DNA of 27,275 bases from a virus: the IMG/VR virus record IMGVR_UViG_3300033141_003121, positions 1 to 27,275 of that record; one strand, 5' to 3'. A program made the translations under genes and the position numbers. Positions within the stretch are counted from its first letter, which is position 1. The number at the start of each line of letters is the position of its first letter. Shown piece by piece: positions 5,463-13,945 of this stretch. The notes below the pieces were generated by a model that ran no database searches, was not told where the DNA came from, and worked only from the letters and a program-made list of their open reading frames with translations.

Positions 5463-7889
5463 ATGGCAGCGATAGCAGACGCAGATGTAAGTATTGCCGC
5501 AAGTGGGGCTATCCGGTGGACGGGTGCAGCTACCACCAATAAGCACACAGTACTGGAATTCATTCAGTTTATGATGAATAAGCAGGATGATGAACAGGCA
5601 GCTGGTGACATCTTATTGGATATCACGGTTGACACTCCTTTTGATAGAAAGACCGATACCATCGTCAACTTGAACTTCCCGTTCAATATCGATGATACCT
5701 TTGCCACACATTTATATGATGGTTCGGTGCAACAAGCCCTGGATGCAAATAACTCCGATGGCACGTTGTATTCTGGTTTAGAGGTACTTGGCCCAGTTGA
5801 GACCGGCACTGAATATATGATTCTACAGGCAGGTCGTGTACTCCCTGCTTTCTGGGGCACAGGTATCAATTCCCCCGGCGGTGCATCATTAGTATTCTCA
5901 CGTCACTTAGTTAAATCACGTGAGGGTGGGTCTGATATCGATGGTAAACGTATTGTGGTATTAGCCAGAACGCTGGGGGATGGTTACAGACGATTCCCAG
6001 TACAGCTCGGTACAGCTAATGCTGTTGCCGCTATTGGTAATGGTGCTGATATTTTCAACACTACTTCAGATGCCGCACTGGCAGCTTATGATGGTACCAT
6101 CCTAAACACCGAAGGGTTCCAGGAATTGGACATCGATGCCACTGGCGCTACTGGCCAGGAATTCTATTCCAAATGGGACACCGGCGGGCAGTCAATCAAT
6201 GACGTCTATGAGTTTGGTAAATTTACCACACAAAATGCACATATCGCTGATGCAACAGCAGGTACATTAGTTACAGAACAATTAACTGAAGCACGTTTCC
6301 AGATCAAAATCGGCGCTGATGGCGGTGGTTTGACCGGGACATTGTATGCTGAGTTGTGGGATTCCGATGACATAGGTTCGCAGTTAGCTGAGCCTTCAGG
6401 TGCTGCCTTAGCGCGTTCTGAGGATATTTTGGTCAGTGCGATCACTACCGGTTATGAAGAGGTTATTTTCCGTTTCAATCGAAAAGACCCAACTGGTGCT
6501 ATCGCAGCGCAGGCAACCCAGCGTGATCTAGTTAATGCTGAGTACTTCATTGTGCTGAGACACCTTGAGGGCGATGCATCTAATTATCTGGTTGCTGAGG
6601 GGGCCGCTACTGATCAGGATGCTACCCAGAACACCGCATCAGATACAGGCGCTGTATGGACAGCAGTTGCAACATCAGATATCAATCTGATTGTTAAATC
6701 TTCCCCGGAAATTCACGGCATTGCTGGTGAAACCCTGGAAGGAATCTCAGCCGAGGTCCTATTTGATAATGAATCAGGTACTGGCGTCGTTGAAGATCAG
6801 ATTGTTAATTGGGGCACTGAGCTAGTTATAGATACCTATACTGGTACATTTATCGAGGGCGAACATGTTAGAATATTCGCCGATGGTGGCACGACCGTTA
6901 AGAATGGTGGGCAACTATTATATGATAATGGTTCAACTGCTATGATCTTGGCACTTGATGATATCAGTAGTAATTTACTTGATAATGATGACATCGTTGG
7001 TGTTATATCAGGTGCCACAGCTAAGATCGCTACCACTATCACAAGTATGGATAAGTCTGGTGGTACTGGATTGCTCCTGGCTAAAGATGATAATGGTGTG
7101 AATGGTGAACTTTACATCCAGTTAATTACCGGTGTAAATCCTGTTGATAATTCACGAATTTACGCTCCGGGTTCCGTCGCTAATTTCGTCGATGCTGCAA
7201 CCACTATTAATTCCAGAACATTGAATCCTGAATTTATGGGAGTATCAACTGGTTCCAATATCATCGGCGCATATGGCATCGGTTTTGACCCCAATGATGT
7301 TGGTGCATCCGATCTATTTACCTCACTGGATAACAGCAGCAGAACTCCACCAAATAATCAGACCTTTACGGTCTCGGGTGTAGTCTCAGGTGAAGATCGG
7401 ATATTGGTCGGACCGCGTGTTGGCACAGCCCTGGATTCTGGTCAGTGGCTATTAGCTACTGCTTTAATTGGCGGCACTGAGACTGCCGTGGTTGTTAAGA
7501 CTGGAACGGAAACTATTCCGAACTTGGCCGGTGACACACCCGCATCTGGTAAGGCTGCGGATAACCCCGCCTTGCGTATCGCTTTGGATTCGGGCATTCG
7601 GGGCTATCAGGACTATGAATCACATGATGGTGTAGATACATTTACCATTTTGTCTTCAAGCTATTCTGGTGACATTGCTTCGGTAAACAATGAGGTATAT
7701 TTAGCTTATATTGATGTTCTGGCAGATGCTACGTTGGAATCATACACAGCTACCTACGTTTCGGATAGGGACCTGTTCGTGCGAGTTCGTGATGGCGGCG
7801 GTACTCCGATCAAGACATTTGAATCGGATTCGGCGCAGTTCCTATCAACACCGCAAACAGTGGCTGCAGTTCGGACGCCTGACGTTTAA
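5463..7889 (+). CDS. Large multi-domain virion structural protein
   Basis: This 808-residue protein has no signal peptide or membrane helix and is dominated by beta strands and Gly, Asp, Thr and Ala. Residues about 1-215 form an N-terminal domain with VLEFIQFMMNKQDDEQAAGD and VVLARTLGDGYRRFPV, which resembles large structural proteins of environmental phages. Residues about 255-420 read as a jelly-roll-like sandwich (EARFQIKIGADGGG, GTLYAELWDSDD, EEVIFRFNRKDPTG). Residues about 430-560 repeat the motif of phage fibre linkers (GTFIEGEHVRIF, DDIVGVISGATAKI). The C-terminal 200 residues are further sandwich-like. It opens a run of fibre-type genes. Only a weak GAGG precedes the ATG, 3 bases after the prior stop. 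Its place in the particle is unknown. Confidence 0.65.
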   Translation: MAAIADADVSIAASGAIRWTGAATTNKHTVLEFIQFMMNKQDDEQAAGDILLDITVDTPFDRKTDTIVNLNFPFNIDDTFATHLYDGSVQQALDANNSDGTLYSGLEVLGPVETGTEYMILQAGRVLPAFWGTGINSPGGASLVFSRHLVKSREGGSDIDGKRIVVLARTLGDGYRRFPVQLGTANAVAAIGNGADIFNTTSDAALAAYDGTILNTEGFQELDIDATGATGQEFYSKWDTGGQSINDVYEFGKFTTQNAHIADATAGTLVTEQLTEARFQIKIGADGGGLTGTLYAELWDSDDIGSQLAEPSGAALARSEDILVSAITTGYEEVIFRFNRKDPTGAIAAQATQRDLVNAEYFIVLRHLEGDASNYLVAEGAATDQDATQNTASDTGAVWTAVATSDINLIVKSSPEIHGIAGETLEGISAEVLFDNESGTGVVEDQIVNWGTELVIDTYTGTFIEGEHVRIFADGGTTVKNGGQLLYDNGSTAMILALDDISSNLLDNDDIVGVISGATAKIATTITSMDKSGGTGLLLAKDDNGVNGELYIQLITGVNPVDNSRIYAPGSVANFVDAATTINSRTLNPEFMGVSTGSNIIGAYGIGFDPNDVGASDLFTSLDNSSRTPPNNQTFTVSGVVSGEDRILVGPRVGTALDSGQWLLATALIGGTETAVVVKTGTETIPNLAGDTPASGKAADNPALRIALDSGIRGYQDYESHDGVDTFTILSSSYSGDIASVNNEVYLAYIDVLADATLESYTATYVSDRDLFVRVRDGGGTPIKTFESDSAQFLSTPQTVAAVRTPDV

Positions 7890-7891
7890 AA

Positions 7892-8287
7892 ATGATTACC
7901 GTCATCATTCCTTGGGACGAGGTGCAGATGCCAGCTGCTGTGGAATGGCAGTTATGGCGTCAGCTTAAAGGGGTTTTTTCTATCGACCACTTTATTTTTG
8001 TGCCCCGTGTCCAGCTTGTATTAAATCTTGGCTATGATCATGTTGACACCATGGAGGAAGCCTTAGCCCTGAGCACCGGGGCTAGGGTATTTCTTGAGGC
8101 AGGTGGCGTAAAGGGGATGAATGATATCCCAGACGGGGATATTACGATAATTGTTGGTAATACTAGCACAAGTAATGCTAAACACGCACAGGCCGACGAG
8201 CTATACTCTATTAACACTTCAGGGGTGGGGGATATGTATGGGGTCAATGCTGCTGCAATCGCCTTAGCGTTTAAGGCCGGGCAGTGA
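7892..8287 (+). CDS. Conserved phage protein of unknown role, weak SPOUT-like pattern
   Basis: A 131-residue globular protein starting 2 bases after the previous stop without a clear Shine-Dalgarno, so it probably depends on re-initiation. It reads as alternating strands and helices: TVIIPWDEVQ, a helix (VEWQLWRQLKG), IDHFIFVPR, EEALALSTGARVFLEAGG, DITIIVGNTSTSNAKHA, YSINTSGVGDMYGVNAAAIAL. The last two pieces recall the GN- and SLN-A-A motifs of SPOUT methyltransferases, but key residues are not clearly kept and the protein is short. Similar small proteins occur between fibre genes of marine phages, as I recall. Its GTGA end overlaps the next gene, which ties it to the fibre operon. Function unknown. 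Confidence 0.5.
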   Translation: MITVIIPWDEVQMPAAVEWQLWRQLKGVFSIDHFIFVPRVQLVLNLGYDHVDTMEEALALSTGARVFLEAGGVKGMNDIPDGDITIIVGNTSTSNAKHAQADELYSINTSGVGDMYGVNAAAIALAFKAGQ

Positions 8288-10209
8288 GTTCAGACAATCG
8301 TACGCAGTTAAATGACTGCGAGGACGATGCCCAGACTTTCCAGACTTTCTCAACAACTGGCGCTGCATTAGGCACAAACGCGTTGGCTGGCCATGTCATT
8401 GAACAGTCGAATTCAGTTCAAGTTCAGCATTCCAATGTTTATGATGATACTTATACCGTTGGTGATTCCGCCGCTGCGACATTTAATTTAGATTTTTCGG
8501 ATCAAACTGTTTATCTGATGGTCAAAGATAACGGGCTTGATCTTTACAATGTATCCGGTTCGTCAATTGTTCTTGGCGATGGAACTGATCGTATCGGTTA
8601 TAGTGTCGGTGGATCTGATGCTGTTGGCATGTCCTATGCTAAACAGTTTATTGCTTTTAAATTAGATGGTTCTGATGCGGCAGCGAACCCTGGTACCGCT
8701 GATGTTAATCACCACGTTTTTGCGGGCACTGAAGCTAATCTTGATTTTACACAGATTACCACAGTCGGTTTTGGGTCACTCCATGCCGCAAAAGCCGGTG
8801 GTAATGTTGTAAATGTCTTTATTGATGGTATTTATTATATCGCTAATGGTAGTTATGCACTAACGATCAACGGGGGTACGGTCGGCACACCAGAGACAAT
8901 GACTGATGTGGCGGGAGATGATATAACAAGTGGTTGGGGTTTAGTTTCCAATCCTTTGGGCTCACAATATGTATTCTTTTCACCCACCGAGTGGGGTGAA
9001 TCAGTTGCAAGTGCGGATCACTATTTTACAGCTGATGGTGAACAATGGTACTGGATGGGCGATAATTCAGGTGGCCGGGCTATCGGGGCTGATAATTTCG
9101 ATTTCAGGGTGATTGGGAATGCAACCAATACTGGCCTATGGCAAATTACTAATGTTGCGATCGTTAGTACAGGCGCTAGGGCTAATTTCCTGATGGATGA
9201 TGCTAACGTCAATACCTTGGAGGTTGATACTTGCTCGATGACCGGACTTGGTACTATCGGCGCTCCGTCCTCCGGGGGAACTAGCCGTTATTGTATTAAT
9301 ACAATCTTTTCGGATTGCAACCAGATAACCCACAATGGTGCGGATATGTCCGGTTGTAGTATTTTACTATCTAATGTTGCAGCAGGTAGTGGGGCGTTAT
9401 TTTACAACGAGACCGCTGACCCTGATGGTGAAATGGATAATGTGGTTTTCTCGCAGGGCGCAGCTGCCCATTCTGCGATTGAATTCGGCATTAGTGTTAC
9501 AACAGATGTCACATTAAGAGGCATTGATTTCACAGGATTTGGCTCAACTGATGATGTAAATGGCGCAGTATTTAAATTCCTGGCCACAACTGGGAGCCTC
9601 AACCTTAATCTCGTAGGCTGTACGACTGATGGTACGTTCAGTGTGGATGACTCAGCAGGTATCATAGTAACGGTCGTAATCGACCCTGTTACTACCTTGG
9701 TCCATGTGGATGATAATATTGGTGACGATTTACAGAATTGTCTCGTAATATTGGAGGCTTCTGACGGCACCGGTGACTATCCATTTGAGGACACAATAAC
9801 GATAACAGCATCAGGCACCACCGCTTCTGTGGCTCACACAGCTCACGGGATGAAGAATAATGATAAAGTGGTTGTCAGGTATGCTGCTGAAAATGAATAC
9901 AATGGTGTGTTTGCAATTTCCAATGTCACCACTAACGCTTATGATTATACTATGACGGGTTCACCTTCCTCCCCCGCAACTACCAACCCGGACAGGGCGG
10001 CTATACTTGCCTCTGGCGTAGCACTACATGGCTTAACTGATGTAAATGGTGATATATCGGCATCTAGAACATATACAATAAGTACACCGGTAAAAGGATT
10101 CGCTAGAAAATCCACTTCTTCACCGAGATTTAAATCATTCCCATTAAGTGGTATCATAAATAACACATTAGGGTTGACACTGAGTGCCAGATTAATATTA
10201 AATGAGTAA
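8284..10209 (+). CDS. Fibre-like virion protein, probable beta-helix
   Basis: A 641-residue beta-rich protein starting at GTG 8284, which overlaps the previous stop (GTGA). Residues about 1-180 form a lectin-like sandwich (VIEQSNSVQVQHSN, QTVYLMVKDNGLDLYN, QFIAFKLDGSDAA). Residues about 180-480 have the short repeated strands and polar turns of a right-handed beta-helix (VNTLEVDTCSMTGLG, GCSILLSNVAAGS, VTLRGIDFTGFG). Residues about 500-572 hold a module I recognise from many phage fibres: SVAHTAHGMKNNDKVVV, then EYNGVFAISNVT. The last 60 residues match a terminal module of the same proteins. It probably is a tail or head fibre subunit. An overlapping minus-strand frame at its end is not taken as a gene. 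Confidence 0.65.
   Translation: MSSDNRTQLNDCEDDAQTFQTFSTTGAALGTNALAGHVIEQSNSVQVQHSNVYDDTYTVGDSAAATFNLDFSDQTVYLMVKDNGLDLYNVSGSSIVLGDGTDRIGYSVGGSDAVGMSYAKQFIAFKLDGSDAAANPGTADVNHHVFAGTEANLDFTQITTVGFGSLHAAKAGGNVVNVFIDGIYYIANGSYALTINGGTVGTPETMTDVAGDDITSGWGLVSNPLGSQYVFFSPTEWGESVASADHYFTADGEQWYWMGDNSGGRAIGADNFDFRVIGNATNTGLWQITNVAIVSTGARANFLMDDANVNTLEVDTCSMTGLGTIGAPSSGGTSRYCINTIFSDCNQITHNGADMSGCSILLSNVAAGSGALFYNETADPDGEMDNVVFSQGAAAHSAIEFGISVTTDVTLRGIDFTGFGSTDDVNGAVFKFLATTGSLNLNLVGCTTDGTFSVDDSAGIIVTVVIDPVTTLVHVDDNIGDDLQNCLVILEASDGTGDYPFEDTITITASGTTASVAHTAHGMKNNDKVVVRYAAENEYNGVFAISNVTTNAYDYTMTGSPSSPATTNPDRAAILASGVALHGLTDVNGDISASRTYTISTPVKGFARKSTSSPRFKSFPLSGIINNTLGLTLSARLILNE
10174..10201 (+). promoter_or_regulatory. 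Candidate sigma-70-type promoter before the coiled-coil gene
   Basis: TTGACA (10174-10179) is a perfect -35 hexamer. A 16-base spacer leads to TATTAA (10196-10201), four of six matches to the -10 consensus. It overlaps the end of the preceding fibre gene and would start RNA just before the site AAAAAGGAGCG of the gene at 10225. The weak -10 makes this tentative. Confidence 0.3.
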
Positions 10210-10224
10210 AAAGGAGCGTATAAT

Positions 10225-10602
10225 ATGGGCAATAAAGATGATGATTTAGTGATGGACGGTTTCAAAAAGCTTGACCCACATCTAACTAGCACAAAGGCCC
10301 CCCGGATCAAATGGGGCGATAAATATAAGAGTTGGTCCCCCGAACGGAGACTTAAGTATGTGGAGGATTTGGCCGCTAGTATGAATAATGCTGCAGCGAT
10401 TATCCAGGAAGAAAGGAATGAGTTAGGCCGATTGTGCGAAATGAAAGAAAAACAACTAATTAAAATTAGTGCGGAATTAACTCGGAATAATGAGATGATT
10501 TTAGCTGAAGTAACCAAGATGAACGAATATAAGCAAAGCACTAATCTAGAAATCGCTCGATTGAATGGTATCATTAGAGGTTTCAACGCTGAGGCAAGCT
10601 GA
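10225..10602 (+). CDS. Small coiled-coil protein, unknown
   Basis: A 125-residue charged protein. Residues about 25-45 contain aromatic and basic residues (PRIKWGDKYKSWSPERRL). Residues about 48-118 form a long helix with heptad spacing of hydrophobics (AAAIIQEERNELGRLC, AELTRNNEMILAEVTKM, LEIARLNGIIRGF), so it is probably a coiled-coil oligomer. It has a strong site (AAAAAGGAGCG) and a candidate promoter just upstream, and its stop overlaps the start of the next fibre gene (TGATG). A role as fibre chaperone or linker is plausible from position, but I do not recognise the family. Confidence 0.6.
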   Translation: MGNKDDDLVMDGFKKLDPHLTSTKAPRIKWGDKYKSWSPERRLKYVEDLAASMNNAAAIIQEERNELGRLCEMKEKQLIKISAELTRNNEMILAEVTKMNEYKQSTNLEIARLNGIIRGFNAEAS

Positions 10603-11891
10603 TGGCGATAACAGTCGATTATATAACTAAAGTTATATCTGTGCCACAGGGCGATTTAACGTTCGTCTCCGGAACGCTGTATGAATTAGATACAGAGACA
10701 TTCCGCCAAACGATGAAATCGATTGAAGCCAGTGAGAATGGTATACATTTTGATGATATGCACCAACGTAATGCGCCCTACACTGTGGCCGGTGTTACTT
10801 ATGCTCAATCAATTGAAATAATCAATGGTTATTCCGTTACGTTTACCCCCAATTCTGCTTGGTCTGTGCGTTTGATCGGCAGTAACAACAATATATTTGA
10901 TATCGAGAGTGGTATTTTAAATCAGAATCAGGTCCAGGTTATACCCACTAATTCAGCTGGGTTGATCGACGTTAATAAGCAAGATATAGAGTCAGGCGCT
11001 TATAATTCCCAAATTTACCTTGACACTACTAACGGAACGGATGGAGTAGGTCACCCATTTGGTGCTGAACGCGCACCGGTTAAAACTCAGGCGGTGGCAG
11101 TTACCCGAGCGGTAGATAGGGCGATTAATAGAATTAAAATCGTCAACCCCATAACAACGATAGATAATACTGTCTCTATGGATGGTTATTTATTGCTCGG
11201 GGATAGTCGAGCCTCGACGGTGGTGACTTTTGTCGATGCCGACACCGGCGACATGGGTTTACATAATTTACATTTTACCGGCTCAATGAATGGTGGGATA
11301 AATGCTGATAAATGCGTCATCGGAACGATTACCGGTGCCGGTTGCACAGTAAACGAGACTCTTTTTACCGATTGTTTATTCGAGGGGAATGTTCAGATTC
11401 GACCAGATAATACGCAGCCCTTCGCAATCGTTAATTGTGGCTCCATTGAAAATAATCAGATGGTTTTAGACGTTAACGGCACATCCGGTGATGTTACCAT
11501 CCAGAATTACGCCGATAGAATTAAAATAATCAATATGACGACTGCGATTAATTTACACATTTCTTCGGCGGCTGGTTGTGAACTAGATATAGATGCTAGT
11601 TGCACAGCAGTGAGCCTGCTAGAGGTTCACGGCAACGTAAATATCATTAATAATAGCGGGCTAAGCGTCGACGATGATACAGCCCAGGCTTTAGTGTGGC
11701 AGGAAATCATTGAGACTGAAGGCAATTACACGGGTCAGCAGGTAATGTCGATAATTTTGGCCGTCTTAGCAGGTATAACAACAGATGCAGGTGCCACATT
11801 TAAAACACCGAATGGTGTGGCCACCCGTGTAGCAGCTATTTTGAATGATAATAATGAGAGAACGAGTCAAACATTAACACCGAGTAGTTAA
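10602..11891 (+). CDS. Virion protein with right-handed beta-helix, fibre or baseplate type
   Basis: A 429-residue protein with three parts. Residues about 1-125 are a small beta domain common to phage proteins (VPQGDLTFVSGTLYELD, SIEIINGYSVTFTP). Around residue 140 begins a segment typical of this family (SQIYLDTTNGTDGVGHPFG, then a helix with VTRAVDRAINRIKIV). Residues about 180-360 show beta-helix rungs (LHNLHFTGSMNGGINADKC, CTVNETLFTDCLFEGN, VTIQNYADRIKIINM). The last 70 residues are helical followed by a short tail. Such proteins are usually annotated as phage structural or fibre proteins. It starts by TGATG overlap with the coiled-coil gene and is followed after 2 bases by the next virion gene. 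Confidence 0.65.
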   Translation: MAITVDYITKVISVPQGDLTFVSGTLYELDTETFRQTMKSIEASENGIHFDDMHQRNAPYTVAGVTYAQSIEIINGYSVTFTPNSAWSVRLIGSNNNIFDIESGILNQNQVQVIPTNSAGLIDVNKQDIESGAYNSQIYLDTTNGTDGVGHPFGAERAPVKTQAVAVTRAVDRAINRIKIVNPITTIDNTVSMDGYLLLGDSRASTVVTFVDADTGDMGLHNLHFTGSMNGGINADKCVIGTITGAGCTVNETLFTDCLFEGNVQIRPDNTQPFAIVNCGSIENNQMVLDVNGTSGDVTIQNYADRIKIINMTTAINLHISSAAGCELDIDASCTAVSLLEVHGNVNIINNSGLSVDDDTAQALVWQEIIETEGNYTGQQVMSIILAVLAGITTDAGATFKTPNGVATRVAAILNDNNERTSQTLTPSS

Positions 11892-11893
11892 CA

Positions 11894-13273
11894 ATGGCTT
11901 CAAATGATCAAACTTTTTGGCAGAAGTATTTCAGCAGAAAATATTGGCACCAGAATTATTGGGTAGGTCAATTTATAACACAGGTAGTGGACGCTATGAA
12001 AGAAAACGATTTTACTTCTAAGGGCCATGCGCACAAGCTTGATGGTGAAAGCGGCACGTCCATTAAAACAATACCGGGCGGGGGTGCTGCCGATGCTTTC
12101 GGTAGGATGAGGGTATCATCGCCCCATACCTCATTCCAGGCCATGTTGGAGTACGGATTAAATTCTGCGTTTTATGATCAGGATTTAACCGGATCTGCTA
12201 CTGCTGTCCATGATGCTAATTTATCAGCTGTTAAGTTGAAATGCACTACGGCATCTGGTGATAAATGTATAAGGCAATCATCAACTTATGTGGCTTACCA
12301 ACCGGGTAAATCTCAATTGATAATGGCCTCGGGTGTTATGGGTGCGGCTAAATCAGGAGTGCGCCAGAGAATCGGATTTTTTGATGATAATAATGGTTTA
12401 TTCTTCGAGCAAACCAGTAGTGGGATCAGTGTGGTTCGTAGAACATCCACTTCAGGGTCACCTGTTGATGAAGCGAAACCACAAGCTGAATGGAATATGG
12501 ACACATTTAATGGTAGCAAGACTTATCGAAATGCCAACCAATTGGATGTAGATTTATCAAAAGTACAGATATTCTTTATTGATTTTGAATGGCTGGGCGC
12601 GGGCACCGCACGATTGGGTTTTGTAATCGATGGTGAAATACACTATTGTCATGAATTTGCTGCAGCTAATGTTTTAACAACGCCTTATATGACTACACCT
12701 AATTTACCAATACGGTATGAGATTGAAAATATATCCACTGCAGCCAGTGCTACTGAAATGTTGCAAATATGTGGCACTGTTATTAGTGAAGGTGGCTTTG
12801 AAAGGCATGGTTTGGTCCATGCAGCAGGTACTTCAACGGCTGGTGTTACCGTTGGTGGGACGGAAGTTCCACTATTTAGTATACGCCCAGCATTATTATT
12901 CGGAGGTAAAAGTAATCATTCTATTGCATATCCGTTGATTTTAAGTGCACTTAATAATAATGTGGCAGACTTACAATATAGAATACGTATTAATGGGATT
13001 TTAACCGGAACGCCATCCTGGAGTTCAGTGGAGTCTGATTCAATGATGGAAATTGATATTGCCGCAACAGGTATAACCGGGGGGCATGTCCGTCATACGG
13101 GGTATTTAAGTGGTTCCGGTCAGGGATCATCAGATAGAGTGTCCACTGAACAGAATGATATACCATTGAGTGTACATATGGGTGATGTCCAAGATATTTT
13201 AACAGTTACGGGTATTAGTTTAGGGGGGAATATCAATGTCAATGCTTCAATGTCTTGGCGTGAATTTCTTTAG
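11894..13273 (+). CDS. Conserved phage virion protein (DAFGRMRVSSP family), probable fibre
   Basis: This 459-residue protein contains a block I recognise from many environmental phages: DAFGRMRVSSP (about residues 67-78), then YVAYQPGKSQLIMASGV, GVRQRIGFFDDNNGLFFEQ, VQIFFIDFEWLGAGTARLGF and NLPIRYEIEN. In relatives these form a conserved beta-sandwich core annotated as a structural or tail-fibre protein. The N-terminal 65 residues are aromatic and helical (FWQKYFSRKYWHQNYWVG), possibly an attachment segment. The C-terminal third is variable, consistent with a receptor-facing end. It starts 2 bases after the preceding stop. A 69-base gap, the longest in the window, follows it. Confidence 0.7.
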   Translation: MASNDQTFWQKYFSRKYWHQNYWVGQFITQVVDAMKENDFTSKGHAHKLDGESGTSIKTIPGGGAADAFGRMRVSSPHTSFQAMLEYGLNSAFYDQDLTGSATAVHDANLSAVKLKCTTASGDKCIRQSSTYVAYQPGKSQLIMASGVMGAAKSGVRQRIGFFDDNNGLFFEQTSSGISVVRRTSTSGSPVDEAKPQAEWNMDTFNGSKTYRNANQLDVDLSKVQIFFIDFEWLGAGTARLGFVIDGEIHYCHEFAAANVLTTPYMTTPNLPIRYEIENISTAASATEMLQICGTVISEGGFERHGLVHAAGTSTAGVTVGGTEVPLFSIRPALLFGGKSNHSIAYPLILSALNNNVADLQYRIRINGILTGTPSWSSVESDSMMEIDIAATGITGGHVRHTGYLSGSGQGSSDRVSTEQNDIPLSVHMGDVQDILTVTGISLGGNINVNASMSWREFL

Positions 13274-13283
13274 ATAATGGGTA

Positions 13284-13313
13284 TTGACAGAGGTAGTGGC
13301 TGTAGATTTTACT
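13284..13313 (+). promoter_or_regulatory. Candidate sigma-70-type promoter before the first modification module
   Basis: TTGACA (13284-13289) is a perfect -35 hexamer; after 18 bases, TTTACT (13308-13313) matches four of six -10 positions. It lies in the longest gap of the window and would drive the methyltransferase and sulfotransferase-DUF115 genes, whose start at 13343 has the site AAGGAGC. No terminator is seen in the gap, so read-through is also expected. Confidence 0.35.
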
Positions 13314-13342
13314 TTTAGGGCGAATTAAGGAGCGCTTAAATT

Positions 13343-13945
13343 ATGAACACACATCAAGAAGAGAAAGAAAAATACGAAAAATGTTGGAATACTGAAGGGT
13401 ATCGGATACACTCGCCCGGAGAAAATAGTCTAAAAGCTTTTGAGGAGATTGTTGATCCGCCTGAATTCAGTAGAATAGTTGATTGCGGAAGTGGGACGGC
13501 CAGGGCCAGTTTAGCATTAGCGGAATTGAATTATAGTGTTATGATGCTGGATATCACCGATCAATCTATGGATGATGAAGTTAAAGAAGCCGTTGCCGTT
13601 AAGGATAATTTAAATTTCCACGAAGTTAATTTATGGGAAACAATAGGTATGGATAGTCACGCTTTCGATTACGACTATGCTTATTGTTGTGATGTTATGG
13701 AACATATCCCCACTGAATATGTCATGTTGACCCTACAAAATATCATGAATACCTGTCGGGAGGGAGCATTTTTCTACATATGCTTAGTTCCAGATGGGTT
13801 TGGGAAAATCATAGGTGCTCCCCTTCACCTGACAGTTAAGCCGTTTATATGGTGGCGGGATAAGTTAGCTGAGCTCGGTGAGGTGGTTGATGCACGTGAT
13901 CTATTAACTAATGGTATGTATTATGTAAAACGGAGGTCATTATGA
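13343..13945 (+). CDS. Class I SAM-dependent methyltransferase
   Basis: A 200-residue Rossmann methyltransferase. Motif I is IVDCGSGTARASLALAE (about residues 49-65), the acidic end of strand 2 is MMLDITD, and the motif IV region is YAYCCDVMEHIP (about residues 113-124). After the core comes HLTVKPFIWWRDKL (about residues 155-168), a segment shared with the second methyltransferase at 24360 (HVTVKDSDWW). The substrate cannot be read from the sequence; no DNA-methylase motif such as DPPY or NPPF is visible, so a small molecule or glycan is more likely than DNA. A candidate promoter and a good ribosome site precede it. It overlaps the sulfotransferase-DUF115 gene by ATGA, so the two products probably act together. 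Confidence 0.8.
   Translation: MNTHQEEKEKYEKCWNTEGYRIHSPGENSLKAFEEIVDPPEFSRIVDCGSGTARASLALAELNYSVMMLDITDQSMDDEVKEAVAVKDNLNFHEVNLWETIGMDSHAFDYDYAYCCDVMEHIPTEYVMLTLQNIMNTCREGAFFYICLVPDGFGKIIGAPLHLTVKPFIWWRDKLAELGEVVDARDLLTNGMYYVKRRSL

Noticed and set aside
9945-10586. A 213-codon minus-strand frame
   Set aside because: It lies opposite the end of the fibre gene and the whole coiled-coil gene, both well supported with ribosome sites and overlapping neighbours. It has no recognisable domain.
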